Source: Buchnera aphidicola (Aphis gossypii)
GTDB lineage: Bacteria > Pseudomonadota > Gammaproteobacteria > Enterobacterales > Enterobacteriaceae
Assembly: GCF_013394915.1 (NCBI RefSeq)
Contig: NZ_CP056771.1
Location: 62,001 to 126,000 of the forward strand
Length of the DNA: 64,000 nucleotides
Direction of reading: 5' to 3'
In this document: in pieces, positions 10,028-22,059 of the stretch
Layout: every line of letters starts with the position of its first letter
How positions within the stretch are numbered: position 1 is the first letter of the stretch
The notes under the pieces: model-generated
The model's database searches: none
What the model saw: the letters and a program-made list of their open reading frames with translations, nothing else
Told to the model about the DNA's origin: nothing
Program-made: the position numbers and the translations under genes

Positions 10028-11605
10028 TTAGTGTTTAAAATGACGTTTTTGAGTAAAAATCATTGCAATACTATATTTATTAGCACATTCAATAACTTCT
10101 TTATCACGAATTGATCCTCCTGGTTGGATGATACAGCTTATCCCAATACATGCCGCTTTTTCCACTCCATCTTTAAAAGGAAAAAATGCATCAGATGCCA
10201 TAATAGCGCCATTAGTATCAAATCCTCTGTTTTTTGCTTTAAGATTAGCTAATTGAGTTGCATCTACTCTACTTGTTTGTCCTGGACCTATACTAATAGT
10301 AGTCTTATTAAAACCGTATAAAATTGCATTTGATTTAACATATTTAACTATTTTCCAGCAAAATATAGCATCTTTTAATTCTTTTTCAGTAGGTAACCTT
10401 TCTGTAACAAAATTAAATTTTTTTATATCTATTATACTATTATCATTTTCCTGCAAAAGTAATCCGTTTGTTATTTTTTTAAAATCTATTTTTTCATGAT
10501 TTTTTTGAAATTTACCAGTAATTAATATTCTTATATTTTTTTTCTTTTTTAATATATCTAAAGATAGATAGTTTATTTCAGGCGCTATAATTACTTCAAC
10601 GAATTGTCTTTGAATAATTTCTTTAGCTGTTTCTACATCTATTATAGAGTTAAATGCAATTATTCCTCCAAACGCAGAAACAGGATCTGCTTTATAAGCG
10701 GATACATATGCTTTTAATAGAGATGTTTTTTCAGATACTCCACAAGGATTTCCATGTTTTACGATTACACAAGCTGGTTTGGAAAACTGCTTGACACATT
10801 CTAAAGCAATATCTGCATCAGATATATTATTATAAGATAATTTTTTTCCATGTATTTGATATGATGAACTAATTGTACCGGAATTTAAATTATTTTCTTC
10901 TATATATAAAGCAGATTTTTGGTGTTGATTTTCTCCATATCTTAAATTTTGTTTTTTAACAAACTGAAATTGAATGTGGTTTGGAAATAAATTTTTTTTA
11001 TGGTTTTCATTAAATTTGTTTTCATTTGTAAAATACTGTTCGATACTCTTTTCATAGTTAGATGTGTATAAGAAAGCTTGTTTTGCTAAATATAATCTCT
11101 TCTCTGTAGTTATATAATTATTTTTTATTGAATCAAAAATTAGCTTAAAATCAAAAAAATTTACTATAACGATAACATCTTTATAATTTTTAGCAGCAGA
11201 TCGAACTAATGTTGGTCCTCCAATATCAATTTTTTCGATCATTTCTTCTATTGTATATGTTTTCTGAGTATCGATTTTATCAAATGGATAAAAATTAACA
11301 ATTACAATGTCTATTGGTAATATATTATATAATTGCATAGTTTTTTGATCTTTATCTCTTCTAGATAAAATACCTGCTATTATTTTAGGGTGCATAGTTT
11401 TTACGCGACCATTTAATATCTCTGGAAAATTTGTATATTCTGAAATTTCAGTTACAGGTATGTTATGATTTTTTAAATATTTTGCTGTTCCCCCTGTTGC
11501 AAGTAAATTAATTTTTTTTTTCAATAAAATTTTGGACATTTCTAATAAATTGTCTTTATCAGATAAACTGATTAAAGCATTTCTTAACATATTTTTTGAT
11601 AACAT
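10028..11605 (-). CDS. purH: Bifunctional AICAR transformylase / IMP cyclohydrolase
   Basis: Catalyses the last two steps to IMP: formylation of AICAR, then ring closure. At 525 aa it is close to E. coli (529). The N-terminal cyclohydrolase fold has GRVKTMHPKI and VRSAAKNYKDV. The transformylase domain has the catalytic Lys-His motif VKHGNPCGV near residue 265 and GPGQTSRVDA near 420. In Buchnera, purH is kept although early purine synthesis is lost, because AICAR arises as a by-product of histidine synthesis; that is family knowledge. Here it stands without purD. Confidence 0.97.
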   Translation of the reverse strand: MLSKNMLRNALISLSDKDNLLEMSKILLKKKINLLATGGTAKYLKNHNIPVTEISEYTNFPEILNGRVKTMHPKIIAGILSRRDKDQKTMQLYNILPIDIVIVNFYPFDKIDTQKTYTIEEMIEKIDIGGPTLVRSAAKNYKDVIVIVNFFDFKLIFDSIKNNYITTEKRLYLAKQAFLYTSNYEKSIEQYFTNENKFNENHKKNLFPNHIQFQFVKKQNLRYGENQHQKSALYIEENNLNSGTISSSYQIHGKKLSYNNISDADIALECVKQFSKPACVIVKHGNPCGVSEKTSLLKAYVSAYKADPVSAFGGIIAFNSIIDVETAKEIIQRQFVEVIIAPEINYLSLDILKKKKNIRILITGKFQKNHEKIDFKKITNGLLLQENDNSIIDIKKFNFVTERLPTEKELKDAIFCWKIVKYVKSNAILYGFNKTTISIGPGQTSRVDATQLANLKAKNRGFDTNGAIMASDAFFPFKDGVEKAACIGISCIIQPGGSIRDKEVIECANKYSIAMIFTQKRHFKH

Positions 11606-11677
11606 AATTTTAGTTCTTATATATAAAAGAATATTTATAACAAATTTTATTTAAAATTTTAAACATGAAAATTATAC

Positions 11678-11694
11678 AGGGGCATTCTGCCCCT
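11678..11694 (-). terminator. Terminator hairpin after hupA
   Basis: A 7-bp G/C-rich stem, AGGGGCA with TGCCCCT, around a 3-base loop, lies 25 bases past the hupA stop on the minus strand. The following bases are only moderately T-rich. It separates hupA from purH. Confidence 0.6.
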
Positions 11695-11718
11695 TAAACC
11701 TTTTAATGTAATAGTTTT

Positions 11719-11991
11719 TTATTTAATCGCATTTTTTAATGTTTTACCAGATATAAAACTAGGAACTTTTGTTGCGGGAATAATAATTTCTTGTCCTGTT
11801 TGCGGGTTTCTTCCTGCCCGAGAGGCTCTCAAATTAACTTTGAATGTACCAAAACCTACTATTTGTACGGGCTCACCTTTTTTTAAAGAGTCAATAATAG
11901 TAGATAATGTTGATTCTAATGTGGATTTAACTTGTATTTTAGATAAATTAGATTTTTTAGAGATAATATTAATTAATTGAGTTTTATTCAT
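11719..11991 (-). CDS. hupA: Nucleoid-associated protein HU
   Basis: Small histone-like dimer that bends and compacts DNA. Its 90 aa, MNKTQLI start and arm signature [21 protein letters not shown] match the alpha subunit of E. coli HU. Buchnera generally keeps a single HU gene, so this is probably a homodimer. The start follows AAGGAAAG. As in E. coli it lies next to purH. The 404 bases upstream (toward rpoC) hold no recognisable gene. Confidence 0.96.
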   Translation of the reverse strand: MNKTQLINIISKKSNLSKIQVKSTLESTLSTIIDSLKKGEPVQIVGFGTFKVNLRASRAGRNPQTGQEIIIPATKVPSFISGKTLKNAIK

Positions 11992-12395
11992 TATCTTTCC
12001 TTTTGTTTAAAAATGATAATTAATTTAAATTATATTGATTTACATTTTAGTAAAAGAATTTATTTTCTAATGATTAAAATAAATTAATTTTAAGATGAAT
12101 TTTATATTTTTAAAAATGTTAAAAACATATTTAAATTCATATTTTATATAATTTAAATTACAAGTTATTTGATATTGTATTTGGCAAATTGATTTAAAAC
12201 TAAAAAGATTAATTTAACGTATCAAATAAAATTAAAATATATAATATATCTAAAAAAAAATAAAAAGATAGTGGAAATAAAGTATATGTTACTTTTAAAA
12301 GAAAAATTTGCTTTTTATATGCTTATAAATTATTTAGGCTGCTTTTATAAAGCAGCCGTTTTTATTATATTTTAATAAATTATATAGATGTATTT
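11992..12395. other. 404-bp intergenic stretch, hupA to rpoC
   Basis: No coding region, tRNA or pseudogene that I can recognise. It contains the hupA upstream region and the rpoC terminator hairpin at 12337-12357. The rest is low-complexity A/T-rich DNA, probably what remains of genes deleted between these loci. Confidence 0.6.
12337..12357 (-). terminator. Terminator of the rpoBC operon
   Basis: A 9-bp stem (GGCTGCTTT with AAAGCAGCC, 3-base loop) lies about 40 bases past the rpoC stop. The poly-T tail is better on the plus strand than downstream of rpoC, so termination strength on the minus strand is uncertain, but position and G/C content against the A/T background support the call. Confidence 0.6.
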
Positions 12396-15300
12396 TTATG
12401 TAAGAGTAGAATTTAATAATTCAGATAAACTTGCAGATGCTTCTTCAGCGCTTACTTGTGAAGGTGAATTACTATTGTTTGACAAATAATTATTATTTGT
12501 AGTTTTTCGACGATTTAATCTTTCTTTATGATATGCATAACCAGTACCCGCCGGAATTAAACGACCAACAATAACGTTTTCTTTTAATCCTCGTAGTTCA
12601 TCTTTTTTTCCTGCTACTGCAGATTCTGTTAATACTCTAGTTGTTTCTTGGAAAGATGCAGCTGATATAAATGATTCAGTTGCTAATGATGCTTTGGTAA
12701 TTCCTAATAAATCTCTTGAAAAAGTAGCTAAAATTTTATTTTTTTTATCTAATATACGATTTGAAATTTTTATTCTTGAAAACTCAACTTGTTCTCCATC
12801 TAAAAATTCTGAATTTCCTGATTTAATAATTGTTGCTTTTCTAAGCATTTGCCTGACTATAACTTCAATATGTTTATCATTAATTTTTACACCTTGTAAA
12901 CGATACACTTCTTGTACTTCATTCACAATATATTTAGTTACAGCTTGCACCCCTCTCAAACGCAAAATATCATGTGGTGATTCTGGGCCATCAGATATTA
13001 CATCACCTCGATCTACTCGTTCCCCTTCAAATACATTTAATTGTCTCCATTTTGGGATCATTTCTTCATATGCATTATTTCCATCTACCGGAGTAATAAT
13101 TAATCTTCTTTTCCCCTTGGTTTCTTTTCCAAACGAAATAATACCACTAATTTCAGCTAATATAGCTAGTTCTTTTGGACGTCTTGCTTCAAATAAATCT
13201 GCTACTCTTGGTAACCCTCCAGTTATATCTTTAGTTCCTCCTGATTCTTGAGGTACTCTTGCTAAAGTATCACCTGAACTAATTTTCACCCCATCATTTA
13301 ACTGTACAATTGCTTTTCCAGGCAGAAAATATTGAGCAGGCATTTCTGTTCCTGAAATAAGTACATCGTTTCCTTTTTTATCGATGATTTTTAATGAAGG
13401 TCTTAAATCTTTACTGATAGCCATTCTTTCAGCTGTATCTAATACTACTATTGAAGATAGCCCAGTCAGTTCATCAGCTTGTCTTATAATACTTTGGCCA
13501 TCAATCATATCTACAAATCTGACAAATCCATTTACTTCTGTAATAACTGGTATAGTATGTGGATCCCACTTTGCTATAGTTTCTCCGGATCTAACTTTTT
13601 CTCCATTTTTTTTGGCCATTATAGATCCATAAGGTATTTTATAACTTTCTTTTGTTCTTCCAAACTTATCAATAATATTTAACTCGACATTTCTTGATGT
13701 TATAACTATTTTCCCTGAAGAATTAGTGACAGATTTCGCATTATTAAGATTGATAATACCTTTGTTTTTAATTTGAATACTAGATTCTGTTGCAGCTCTT
13801 GAAGCAGCTCCGCCAATATGAAATGTTCTCATAGTTAATTGAGTACCAGGTTCTCCTATAGATTGAGCTGCAATTACGCCTATAGCTTCTCCTTTATTAA
13901 CTAGATTGCCTCTCGCTAAATCTCGACCATAACAATATGCGCAAACACCAAAATCAGTATCACAATTAACTACTGATCTAACTTTAATAGTATCTATGGA
14001 ATTTTTTTCTAATAAGTCGCACCATTGTTCATTTAATAATGTGTTTCTTTCAATTAATATTTTTTTACTGTTAGGATATGTTACGTTTTCTGCAGTTACT
14101 CGACCTAAGACTCGTTCACGTAATGGCTCTTTAACATCTCCTCCTTCTATTAGTGGAGTCATTAAAATACCTTCATGTGTTCCGCAGTCTTTTTTTGTAA
14201 CAACTAAATCTTGCGCTACATCTACAAGTCTACGAGTTAAATAACCAGAATTAGCGGTTTTTAATGCCGTATCAGCTAATCCTTTTCTAGCTCCATGTGT
14301 TGAAATAAAATATTGCAATACATTTAAACCTTCTCTAAAGTTAGCAGTAATAGGAGTTTCGATAATTGAGCCATCGGGTTTAGCCATTAATCCGCGCATT
14401 CCAGCTAATTGACGAATTTGTGCTGCAGATCCTCTCGCTCCTGAATCTGCCATCATAAATATACTATTAAAAGAAGTTTGTTTTTGTAATGCTCCTTTTT
14501 TATTTAAAACTAATTCTGTAGATAAGTTCTCCATCATTGCTGTTGCTACTCTTTCATTTGCTGCAGCCCAAATATCAATAACTTTATTGTATCTTTCACC
14601 TGCTGTCACTAAGCCTGATTGAAATTGCTCTTGTATTTCAGCAACTTCAATTTCTGCTTCTTGAATAATGTTTGATTTTTTTTCTGGTATCACCATATCA
14701 TTGATACCAACAGAAGCTCCTGATCTTGCTGCATAAGCAAAGCCTGTATACATAATTTGATCAGCAAAAGTAACAGTGGGTTTTAAACCTAAAATACGGT
14801 AACATGTGTTTAACATTTTCGAAATATCTTTTTTTCCTAAAGTTTGGTTAACTATATCAAATGGCAAACCTTTAGGAACAATCATCCATAAAATAGCTCT
14901 TCCTACGGTAGTATTGACTATTTTTTTAATAGGAGTTAATTGATTATCTTCATTTTTTTGATATTCTATTATTCTTATTTTAATTAAAGAGTGTAGTTCA
15001 GCGATACCTAAATGATATACTTTCTCTGCTTCATGAGAGCCATTTAAAAACATACCTTCTCCCTTTCCATTTATTTTTTCTCGAGTCATATAATACAACC
15101 CTAAAACTACATCCTGAGAAGGTACAATAATTGGCTCTCCATTTGCTGGCGATAAAATATTATTTGTAGACATCATTAATGCTCTAGCTTCTAACTGAGC
15201 TTCTAAAGTTAATGGGACATGAACTGCCATTTGATCGCCATCAAAGTCTGCGTTATAAGCAGCGCAAACTAATGGATGCAACTGTATTGCTTTTCCTTCT

Positions 15301-16625
15301 ATTAAAACAGGTTCAAATGCTTGAATACCTAATCTATGTAAAGTAGGAGCTCGATTTAATAATACTGGATGTTCTCGAATCACTTCATCTAAAATATCCC
15401 ATACTACAGATTCTTCTCTTTCTACCATTTTTTTTGCGGCTTTTATAGTATTTGCTAAACTTCGTACCTCTAATTTTCCGTATATAAATGGTTTAAAAAG
15501 CTCTAAAGCCATTTTTTTAGGCAATCCACATTGATGCAATCTTAAATAAGGACCGACAGTAATCACAGATCGACCTGAATAATCAACACGTTTTCCAAGT
15601 AAATTTTGACGAAATCGTCCTTGTTTACCTTTTATCATATCAGCTAGAGATTTAAGAGGTCTTTTATTAGAACCTGTAATTGCTCTACCTCTTCTTCCAT
15701 TATCTAATAGAGCATCTACAGCTTCTTGTAACATTCTTTTTTCATTTCGTACAATGATATCGGGAGCGGCTAAATCTAATAATCTTTTTAATCGATTGTT
15801 TCTATTAATAACTCTTCGATATAAATCATTTAAATCAGATGTTGCAAATCTACCGCCATCTAATGGTACTAATGGTCTCAAATCCGGAGGTAATACTGGT
15901 AAAACAGTAAGAATCATCCATTCTGGTTTATTATGTGATTGTATAAATGATTCGATTAATTTAATTCGCTTAGTTAATTTCTTTCGTTTTGTTTCAGAGT
16001 TTGTTTCATTTAATTCTATTCGTAAATTTTCACATTCTTTTATTAAATTCATATCTTTTAGCAATAATTGAATCGCTTCTGCGCCCATTTTTGCATGAAA
16101 TTCATCTCCGAATTCTTCTAATGCATCTAAATATTGTTCTTCTGTCAATATTTGATTTTTTTCAAGATTAGTCATACCTGCATTAATAACAACATAAGAT
16201 TCAAAGTATAGTACTCTTTCAATATCTCTTAATGGCATGTCTAATAATAAACCTATTCGTGACGGTAATGATTTTAAAAACCAAATGTGAGCTGTTGGAG
16301 AAGAAAGTTCTATGTGCCCCATTCGTTCACGTCTTACTTTACTCTGTGTAACTTCAACACCGCATTTTTCACAGATTACACCTCGATGTTTTAATCTTTT
16401 GTATTTTCCGCATAAACATTCATAATCTTTAACTGGACCGAAAATACGAGCACAAAACAATCCGTCTCTTTCTGGTTTAAATGTTCGGTAGTTAATAGTT
16501 TCTGGTTTTTTAACTTCGCCAAACGACCAAGATCTAATAACATCTGGGGATGCTAATGAAATTTTAATAGCATCAAAATCTTCAGTTTTAGTTTGGGCTT
16601 TTAAAAATTTTAGTAAATCTTTCAC
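12396..16625 (-). CDS. rpoC: RNA polymerase beta' subunit
   Basis: Largest catalytic subunit of RNA polymerase. At 1409 aa it is essentially E. coli length (1407). Visible landmarks are the N-terminal zinc finger (CLCGKYK then ICEKCG near residues 70-88), the catalytic Mg2+ loop NADFDGDQM near 458-466, the trigger-loop region, and the second zinc site (CGTHEG, then [11 protein letters not shown]). The start codon is GTG at 16625, as in E. coli. An ATG two bases further upstream is out of frame. It follows rpoB after 73 bases in the same operon. Confidence 0.98.
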   Translation of the reverse strand: MKDLLKFLKAQTKTEDFDAIKISLASPDVIRSWSFGEVKKPETINYRTFKPERDGLFCARIFGPVKDYECLCGKYKRLKHRGVICEKCGVEVTQSKVRRERMGHIELSSPTAHIWFLKSLPSRIGLLLDMPLRDIERVLYFESYVVINAGMTNLEKNQILTEEQYLDALEEFGDEFHAKMGAEAIQLLLKDMNLIKECENLRIELNETNSETKRKKLTKRIKLIESFIQSHNKPEWMILTVLPVLPPDLRPLVPLDGGRFATSDLNDLYRRVINRNNRLKRLLDLAAPDIIVRNEKRMLQEAVDALLDNGRRGRAITGSNKRPLKSLADMIKGKQGRFRQNLLGKRVDYSGRSVITVGPYLRLHQCGLPKKMALELFKPFIYGKLEVRSLANTIKAAKKMVEREESVVWDILDEVIREHPVLLNRAPTLHRLGIQAFEPVLIEGKAIQLHPLVCAAYNADFDGDQMAVHVPLTLEAQLEARALMMSTNNILSPANGEPIIVPSQDVVLGLYYMTREKINGKGEGMFLNGSHEAEKVYHLGIAELHSLIKIRIIEYQKNEDNQLTPIKKIVNTTVGRAILWMIVPKGLPFDIVNQTLGKKDISKMLNTCYRILGLKPTVTFADQIMYTGFAYAARSGASVGINDMVIPEKKSNIIQEAEIEVAEIQEQFQSGLVTAGERYNKVIDIWAAANERVATAMMENLSTELVLNKKGALQKQTSFNSIFMMADSGARGSAAQIRQLAGMRGLMAKPDGSIIETPITANFREGLNVLQYFISTHGARKGLADTALKTANSGYLTRRLVDVAQDLVVTKKDCGTHEGILMTPLIEGGDVKEPLRERVLGRVTAENVTYPNSKKILIERNTLLNEQWCDLLEKNSIDTIKVRSVVNCDTDFGVCAYCYGRDLARGNLVNKGEAIGVIAAQSIGEPGTQLTMRTFHIGGAASRAATESSIQIKNKGIINLNNAKSVTNSSGKIVITSRNVELNIIDKFGRTKESYKIPYGSIMAKKNGEKVRSGETIAKWDPHTIPVITEVNGFVRFVDMIDGQSIIRQADELTGLSSIVVLDTAERMAISKDLRPSLKIIDKKGNDVLISGTEMPAQYFLPGKAIVQLNDGVKISSGDTLARVPQESGGTKDITGGLPRVADLFEARRPKELAILAEISGIISFGKETKGKRRLIITPVDGNNAYEEMIPKWRQLNVFEGERVDRGDVISDGPESPHDILRLRGVQAVTKYIVNEVQEVYRLQGVKINDKHIEVIVRQMLRKATIIKSGNSEFLDGEQVEFSRIKISNRILDKKNKILATFSRDLLGITKASLATESFISAASFQETTRVLTESAVAGKKDELRGLKENVIVGRLIPAGTGYAYHKERLNRRKTTNNNYLSNNSNSPSQVSAEEASASLSELLNSTLT

Positions 16626-16698
16626 ACATGAGCTCTCGTTGGAGTGAAACTTTTGAAGGTTTTAAAACTATATTTTAATTAAATATATTAAATATTTT

Positions 16699-19600
16699 TT
16701 ATTCATTTTCTAATTCAATATTAATTCCTAATGAACGAATTTCCTTTAATAAAACATTAAATGATTCTGGCATTCCAGGCTCCATTTGATGATTTCCATC
16801 TACAATATTTTTATACATTTTAGTTCTTCCATTGACATCATCAGATTTAACAGTTAACATTTCTTGTAATGTATAAGAAGCTCCATACGCTTCTAATGCC
16901 CAAACTTCCATTTCACCAAATCGTTGACCACCAAACTGAGCTTTTCCTCCTAGCGGTTGTTGAGTTACAAGGCTGTAAGAACCAGTTGAACGAGCGTGCA
17001 TTTTATCATCTACTAGATGATTTAATTTCAACATATACATATAACCAACTGTAACTGGTCTTTCAAATTTCTCTCCTGTTCTACCGTCAAATAGAAAAAT
17101 TTGACCAGATATAGGCAAATTTGCAAATTTTAACATTTGTTTTATTTCGTTTTCTTTCGCTCCGTCAAATACTGGTGTTGCAATAGGCATACCTTTTCTT
17201 AAATTTTTTGCCAAACAAAGAACTTCTTCGTTTGAAAATTCTTCTAAATTTACCTTTTGTCTTAAATTTTCTCCCAAGTTAAAAGTTTTTTGAATAAATT
17301 TTCTTAATTGAGATATTTTTTCTTGTTTTTTAAGCATTTTATTAATTTGGTCTCCAATTCCTTTTGCAGCCATTCCTAAATGCGTTTCTAATATTTGCCC
17401 AATATTCATACGTGATGGTACTCCTAAAGGATTTAACACAATGTCTACTGGTACACCATTTTCATCGTATGGCATATCTTCAACTGGATTAATTTTAGAA
17501 ATAACTCCTTTATTTCCATGTCTTCCAGCCATTTTATCGCCGGGTTGTATTTGACGTTTTACTGCCAAGTATACTTTTACTATTTTTAAAACTCCTGGTG
17601 CAAGATCATCGCCTTGTATAATTTTTCGTCGTTTTATTTCTATTTTTTTTTCAAATTCTTTTTTTAATTCGCTATATTGTTGTGTAAATTTTTCTATTTC
17701 TTGTTTTTTATTTTCTTCTCTTATATTGATCTTAAGCCATTTTTCAAAAGATAATTTATTTAATTGTTCTGTTTTTATACCGCAAGATAAAAGAGTTTTT
17801 TTAATTTTTAAAAATAAGCTTAATTGAAATATTTTAAATTCTTCTGTAAGATCTTTTTTTGCTTTTTTAAGTTGCATATCTTCAATTTCTAAAGTTCTTT
17901 TGTCTTTTTTTACACCATCGCGCGTAAAAATTTGAACATCAATTACAGTTCCAGACACCCCATTGGGTACTCTTAATGATGAATCTTTTACATCGGATGC
18001 TTTTTCACCGAAAATAGCGCGTAGTAATTTTTCTTCTGGTGTTAATTGTGTTTCTCCTTTAGGAGTTACTTTTCCTACTAAAATATCTCCTCCAGTGACT
18101 TCTGCTCCAATATAGACAATACCTGATTCATCTAGTTTACACAAAGCAGCTTCTCCTACATTAGGTATATCTGAACTAATTTCTTCAGGTCCTAATTTAG
18201 TATCTCTAGATATGCAGGATAGTTCTTGAATATGAATTGTGGTAAATCGATCTTCTTGTACAACCTTTTCTGAAACTAAGATAGAATCTTCAAAGTTATA
18301 TCCATTCCAAGGCATAAAAGCGACTCGCATGTTTTGTCCTAATGCAAGTTCACCTAAGTCCGTAGATGGTCCATCTGCTAATACATCTCCTTTATTTATT
18401 TTTTCATTTAATTGCACGCATGGTTTTTGATTGATACAAGTATTTTGATTTGAACGAGTATATTTTGTTAAATTATAAATATCTATACCTGCCTCTCCAA
18501 TATATGTTTCATCTTCATTTACTTTAATTATAATTCGAGAAGCATCTACATATTGTACTATTCCGCTTCTTTTTGCAACGATTGTAACTCCTGAATCTAC
18601 AGCTACTGCTCTTTCCATTCCAGTTCCTACTAAAGGTTTATCAGTCTTTAAAGTCGGTACTGCTTGACGTTGCATGTTAGCTCCCATTAAAGCTCTATTT
18701 GCATCGTCATGTTCAAGAAAAGGAATTAAAGATGCTCCAACAGATACTATTTGCTGAGTAGATACATCCATATATTCAACTTGATTACAATTAAATAAGC
18801 TTGATTCTCCTTTGTGTCTGCAAGTGACTAAGTCATCGATAAAAAAATTATTTTTGTCTATGTTTGTATTAGCTTGTGCAATAATATAATTTCCCTCTTC
18901 TATTGCAGATAAATAGTGTATCTCTTTTGTAACTAATCTATCTTTTACTTTTCTATAAGGTGTTTCTAAAAAACCATACGCATTAGTTCTTGCATATACT
19001 GATAAAGAATTAATTAATCCGATATTAGGACCTTCTGGAGTTTCTATTGGACATACTCGACCATAATGTGTTGGATGAACATCTCTTACTTCAAAACCAG
19101 CTCTTTCTCTAGTTAAACCTCCTAATCCTAAAGCTGAAATCCTTCGTTTATGTGTAATTTCTGATAAGGGATTGTTTTGATCCATAAATTGAGATAATTG
19201 ACTAGAACCAAAAAATTCTTTCACAGCTGCAGATATTGGTTTTGCATTAATCATATCTTGTGGCATTAAGGTTTCTAAATCTCCTACCGATAACCTTTCT
19301 TTTACAGCTCTTTCTACTCTTACTAAACCAAGTCTAAATTGATTTTCTGCCATTTCCCCTACTGATCTGATTCTTCTGTTTCCTAAGTGATCAATATCGT
19401 CTACTTCTCCTTTACCATTTCGAATATCAATCAATTTTTTTATTACATCAATGATATCTTCTTTATTTAAAGTACCTGATCCTTTAATTTTTTCTCGAGA
19501 TAAAGACCTATTGAATTTCATACGCCCAACAGATGAAAGATCATATCGATCTTCAGAAAAAAATAAATTTTCAAATAAATTTTCTGTAGCTTCTTTTGTA

Positions 19601-20727
19601 AGAGGTTCACCTGGTCTCATTACTCGATAAATTTCCATTAATGCACTTATTCTGTCGTTTGATGAGTCAATACGAAGCGTTTCTGAGATGTATGGACCAT
19701 GATCTAAATCATTAGTGAAAAGTGTTTCAATACATGAAAAATTTAATTCACGTAATTTATTTAGCGTGTCTAAAGATAATTCTGTATTAGCTGAAATAAT
19801 TATTTCTTTTGTTATTGGGTTTAAATAATTTTTTGAAACTATTCTTCCTAAAATATATTCTACTGGAACTATAATTGATTTAATTTTACATTTTTTTAAT
19901 TCTTGTATATGTCTTGCGGTAATTCTGCGACCTTTTTTTACATAGATTTTTCCATCTTTTTCAATATTAAAAGAAGCAGTTTCACCTCTTAATCTTTCTG
20001 AAACTAATTCTAATTCAATTTTTTCATTATTTATTTTAAAAATATTTTTTTCAAAAAATAAATTTAATATTTCTTCTGTATTATAATTAAGAGCGCGTAA
20101 AATAATAGTTACAGGTAATTTTCTTCGTCTGTCAATTCGAACAAATAAAATATCTTTTGGATCAAACTCAAAATCTAACCAAGATCCTCTATAAGGAATA
20201 ATACGGGCATTATATAGAACTTTTCCAGAAGAATGTGTCTTCCCTTTATCGCTATCAAAAAATACACCAGGACTTCTATGTAATTGTGAAACAACAACTC
20301 TTTCTGTACCATTAATTATAAAAGTTCCATTATTTGTCATTAATGGTATTTCACCCATATATACTTCTTGTTCTTTAATATCTTTCACTGTCGGTTCTAA
20401 TATATCTCGCTCATAAATCACTAATCTTAATTTTACTCTTAACGGAGCAGAATAAGTAGCTCCTCGTATTTGGCATTCCTTTACGTCAAATGTTGCCTCG
20501 CCTAATCGATAACTTACATATTGTAATTCAGAATTACCATTGTAACCGCATATGGGGAATACTGATTGAAAAGCAGCTTCTAATCCATACTGTCCTTCTG
20601 GATCTATTTTAATAAATTTTTTGTAAGAGTTAAGTTGAATCGAAAGAAGATATGGTATATCTAAAATTTTAGGACGTTTTCCAAAATCTTTACGAATGCG
20701 TTTTTTTTCGGTATAAGAGTAAACCAT
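16699..20727 (-). CDS. rpoB: RNA polymerase beta subunit
   Basis: Catalytic subunit of RNA polymerase. It has 1342 aa, exactly E. coli length, and aligns throughout. The rifampicin pocket is present ([29 protein letters not shown] near residues 508-535), together with the C-terminal [20 protein letters not shown] segment that contacts beta'. The stretch around residues 940-1040 is unusually Lys/Glu-rich compared with E. coli. The start follows AGGAATT. It lies between rplL, with an attenuator between them, and rpoC. Confidence 0.98.
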   Translation of the reverse strand: MVYSYTEKKRIRKDFGKRPKILDIPYLLSIQLNSYKKFIKIDPEGQYGLEAAFQSVFPICGYNGNSELQYVSYRLGEATFDVKECQIRGATYSAPLRVKLRLVIYERDILEPTVKDIKEQEVYMGEIPLMTNNGTFIINGTERVVVSQLHRSPGVFFDSDKGKTHSSGKVLYNARIIPYRGSWLDFEFDPKDILFVRIDRRRKLPVTIILRALNYNTEEILNLFFEKNIFKINNEKIELELVSERLRGETASFNIEKDGKIYVKKGRRITARHIQELKKCKIKSIIVPVEYILGRIVSKNYLNPITKEIIISANTELSLDTLNKLRELNFSCIETLFTNDLDHGPYISETLRIDSSNDRISALMEIYRVMRPGEPLTKEATENLFENLFFSEDRYDLSSVGRMKFNRSLSREKIKGSGTLNKEDIIDVIKKLIDIRNGKGEVDDIDHLGNRRIRSVGEMAENQFRLGLVRVERAVKERLSVGDLETLMPQDMINAKPISAAVKEFFGSSQLSQFMDQNNPLSEITHKRRISALGLGGLTRERAGFEVRDVHPTHYGRVCPIETPEGPNIGLINSLSVYARTNAYGFLETPYRKVKDRLVTKEIHYLSAIEEGNYIIAQANTNIDKNNFFIDDLVTCRHKGESSLFNCNQVEYMDVSTQQIVSVGASLIPFLEHDDANRALMGANMQRQAVPTLKTDKPLVGTGMERAVAVDSGVTIVAKRSGIVQYVDASRIIIKVNEDETYIGEAGIDIYNLTKYTRSNQNTCINQKPCVQLNEKINKGDVLADGPSTDLGELALGQNMRVAFMPWNGYNFEDSILVSEKVVQEDRFTTIHIQELSCISRDTKLGPEEISSDIPNVGEAALCKLDESGIVYIGAEVTGGDILVGKVTPKGETQLTPEEKLLRAIFGEKASDVKDSSLRVPNGVSGTVIDVQIFTRDGVKKDKRTLEIEDMQLKKAKKDLTEEFKIFQLSLFLKIKKTLLSCGIKTEQLNKLSFEKWLKINIREENKKQEIEKFTQQYSELKKEFEKKIEIKRRKIIQGDDLAPGVLKIVKVYLAVKRQIQPGDKMAGRHGNKGVISKINPVEDMPYDENGVPVDIVLNPLGVPSRMNIGQILETHLGMAAKGIGDQINKMLKKQEKISQLRKFIQKTFNLGENLRQKVNLEEFSNEEVLCLAKNLRKGMPIATPVFDGAKENEIKQMLKFANLPISGQIFLFDGRTGEKFERPVTVGYMYMLKLNHLVDDKMHARSTGSYSLVTQQPLGGKAQFGGQRFGEMEVWALEAYGASYTLQEMLTVKSDDVNGRTKMYKNIVDGNHQMEPGMPESFNVLLKEIRSLGINIELENE

Positions 20728-20867
20728 AGAATTCCTATGCTTGTTGATAGAAAAATAAAAATTTATGCTATTGTCTTTTAATCTGGAAAAAAGAGATGTT
20801 TTTTGTTTTAATTATTTGTTTTAAAAATATTGTTTAAAAATTTTAAATATTCTTTATTATACAAAAG

Positions 20868-20892
20868 GGCTGGTGAATTAAAAACACCAGCC
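20868..20892 (-). terminator. rplL-rpoB attenuator hairpin
   Basis: An 8-bp G/C-rich stem, GGCTGGTG with CACCAGCC, followed by CTTTTGT on the minus strand, lies 35 bases past the rplL stop. E. coli has a very similar hairpin between these genes, where partial termination makes ribosomal proteins exceed RNA polymerase subunits. Keeping it in an otherwise stripped genome suggests the ratio control still matters. Confidence 0.75.
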
Positions 20893-20927
20893 TATATGGA
20901 AAGTTAATTAAATTAAAATATATAATT

Positions 20928-21296
20928 TTATTTAATTTCGATTTCAGCACCAACATCTTCTAAAGTTTTTTTAAGTGATTCTGCATCTTTTTTGTTAATA
21001 TTTTCTTTTATAACAGTTGGTGCAGATTCTACTAAATCTTTAGCTTCTTTAAGCCCTAAACCAGTAGCGCTACGCACGCTCTTAATAACCGAGACTTTAT
21101 TGGGCCCAATAGCTTTTAAAAAAACATCAAATTCTGTTTTTTCTTCAGCATCTTTTTTTTCATTTCTGCTATTAGACTGTATAGACATATTTGCAGAAAC
21201 TTCAAATTTTTTTTCCATCGCTGAGATAAGTTCTACAATATTCATAACAGACATTTCTGATATAGCTTCTAAAATTTGTTCTTTAGTAATAGACAT
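20928..21296 (-). CDS. rplL: 50S ribosomal protein L7/L12
   Basis: Stalk protein of the large ribosomal subunit that recruits translation factors. It is 122 aa (E. coli 121). The N-terminal dimerisation domain ([20 protein letters not shown]) binds L10. A short hinge that is less Ala-rich than usual follows, then the factor-binding domain with [21 protein letters not shown]. The start follows AGGAAT. It follows rplJ by 71 bases and precedes rpoB with an attenuator between. Confidence 0.97.
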   Translation of the reverse strand: MSITKEQILEAISEMSVMNIVELISAMEKKFEVSANMSIQSNSRNEKKDAEEKTEFDVFLKAIGPNKVSVIKSVRSATGLGLKEAKDLVESAPTVIKENINKKDAESLKKTLEDVGAEIEIK

Positions 21297-21367
21297 AACA
21301 ATAATTCCTAATAACAGTTATAATTATTTTAGATGCTGATAAATACATCAAAAATAATAACCTCTTT

Positions 21368-21865
21368 TTAAGAGGTTTCTTTTTTTTGTTTTATAGCAGA
21401 TAATGTATAAATAAGTTTTCCAGCAGCTGATATTTTTAAGACTAATAAAAGTTTTGATATTGCTTCTTCATAAGTCGGCATATCTGCAAGTTGATTAATT
21501 TCTGCATTAGATAATAGTTTACCTTCAAATACTGCTCCTGTAATTTTAAATTGTTTATTTTTTTTTTCAAATTTTTTGAATAATCGAACTCCACTACCTG
21601 GATGATCTATAGAATAAGCTATAAAAGTAGAACCTTTTATAATTCTCTTTAAACACTCAAAACTTGTATTCTTAATTGCTAAAGATAGTAAAGTATTTTG
21701 AACAATACTCATTTTTACGTTTAATTTACGTCCTGACTTTCTTAATTGATTTATTTGATTTACAGAAATTCCTTGAGAGTCAGCGATTACAGCTGATAAA
21801 GCTGAATTAGAAATTTGATGTATTTTAGAAACAATTGTTTTTTTTTTGTTAAGGTTTAACGCCAT
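21368..21865 (-). CDS. rplJ: 50S ribosomal protein L10
   Basis: Anchors L7/L12 dimers on the ribosome. 165 aa, same as E. coli. MALNL start, SAVIADSQGISVNQINQLRK, and the conserved MSIVQNTLL segment are collinear with the family. The C-terminal helix (PTYEEAISKLLLVLKISAAG) binds L12. The start follows AGAGGAGAA. In E. coli the L10-L12 complex represses its own mRNA leader. Confidence 0.97.
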   Translation of the reverse strand: MALNLNKKKTIVSKIHQISNSALSAVIADSQGISVNQINQLRKSGRKLNVKMSIVQNTLLSLAIKNTSFECLKRIIKGSTFIAYSIDHPGSGVRLFKKFEKKNKQFKITGAVFEGKLLSNAEINQLADMPTYEEAISKLLLVLKISAAGKLIYTLSAIKQKKETS

Positions 21866-22059
21866 TTTATCGTATTCTCCTCTATTTTAATTTAGAGAAA
21901 ATATGTTTTTATTAAGTATACTAATTAAAAGAAATCATTGGGATTAGTATTATTGTTTCTTTGTGATTATAAAAAATTTATTAAAATAAATTTTTAATGT
22001 TTTTAAAAGGGGATACCATTATAAATAATTTTTTTTATATCGTAAAGTAAAACATATTT
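21866..22059 (-). promoter_or_regulatory. rplJ leader, possible L10 autoregulation region
   Basis: This 194-base untranslated stretch before rplJ corresponds to the E. coli L10 leader, where L10-L12 binds to control translation. A 7-bp stem, TACTAAT/ATTAGTA (21919-21949), can form upstream of the Shine-Dalgarno. A segment reading GGTATCCCC on the minus strand lies near 22010. The equivalence rests on position; I could not confirm the kink-turn. Confidence 0.4.

Noticed and set aside
12694..13251. 185-codon plus-strand ORF inside rpoC
   Set aside because: Lies antisense to a fully conserved rpoC region and has no family features; a shadow of a constrained gene.
20992..21339. 115-codon ORF antisense to rplL
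   Set aside because: The opposite strand is clearly L7/L12; codon bias and homology favour that strand.
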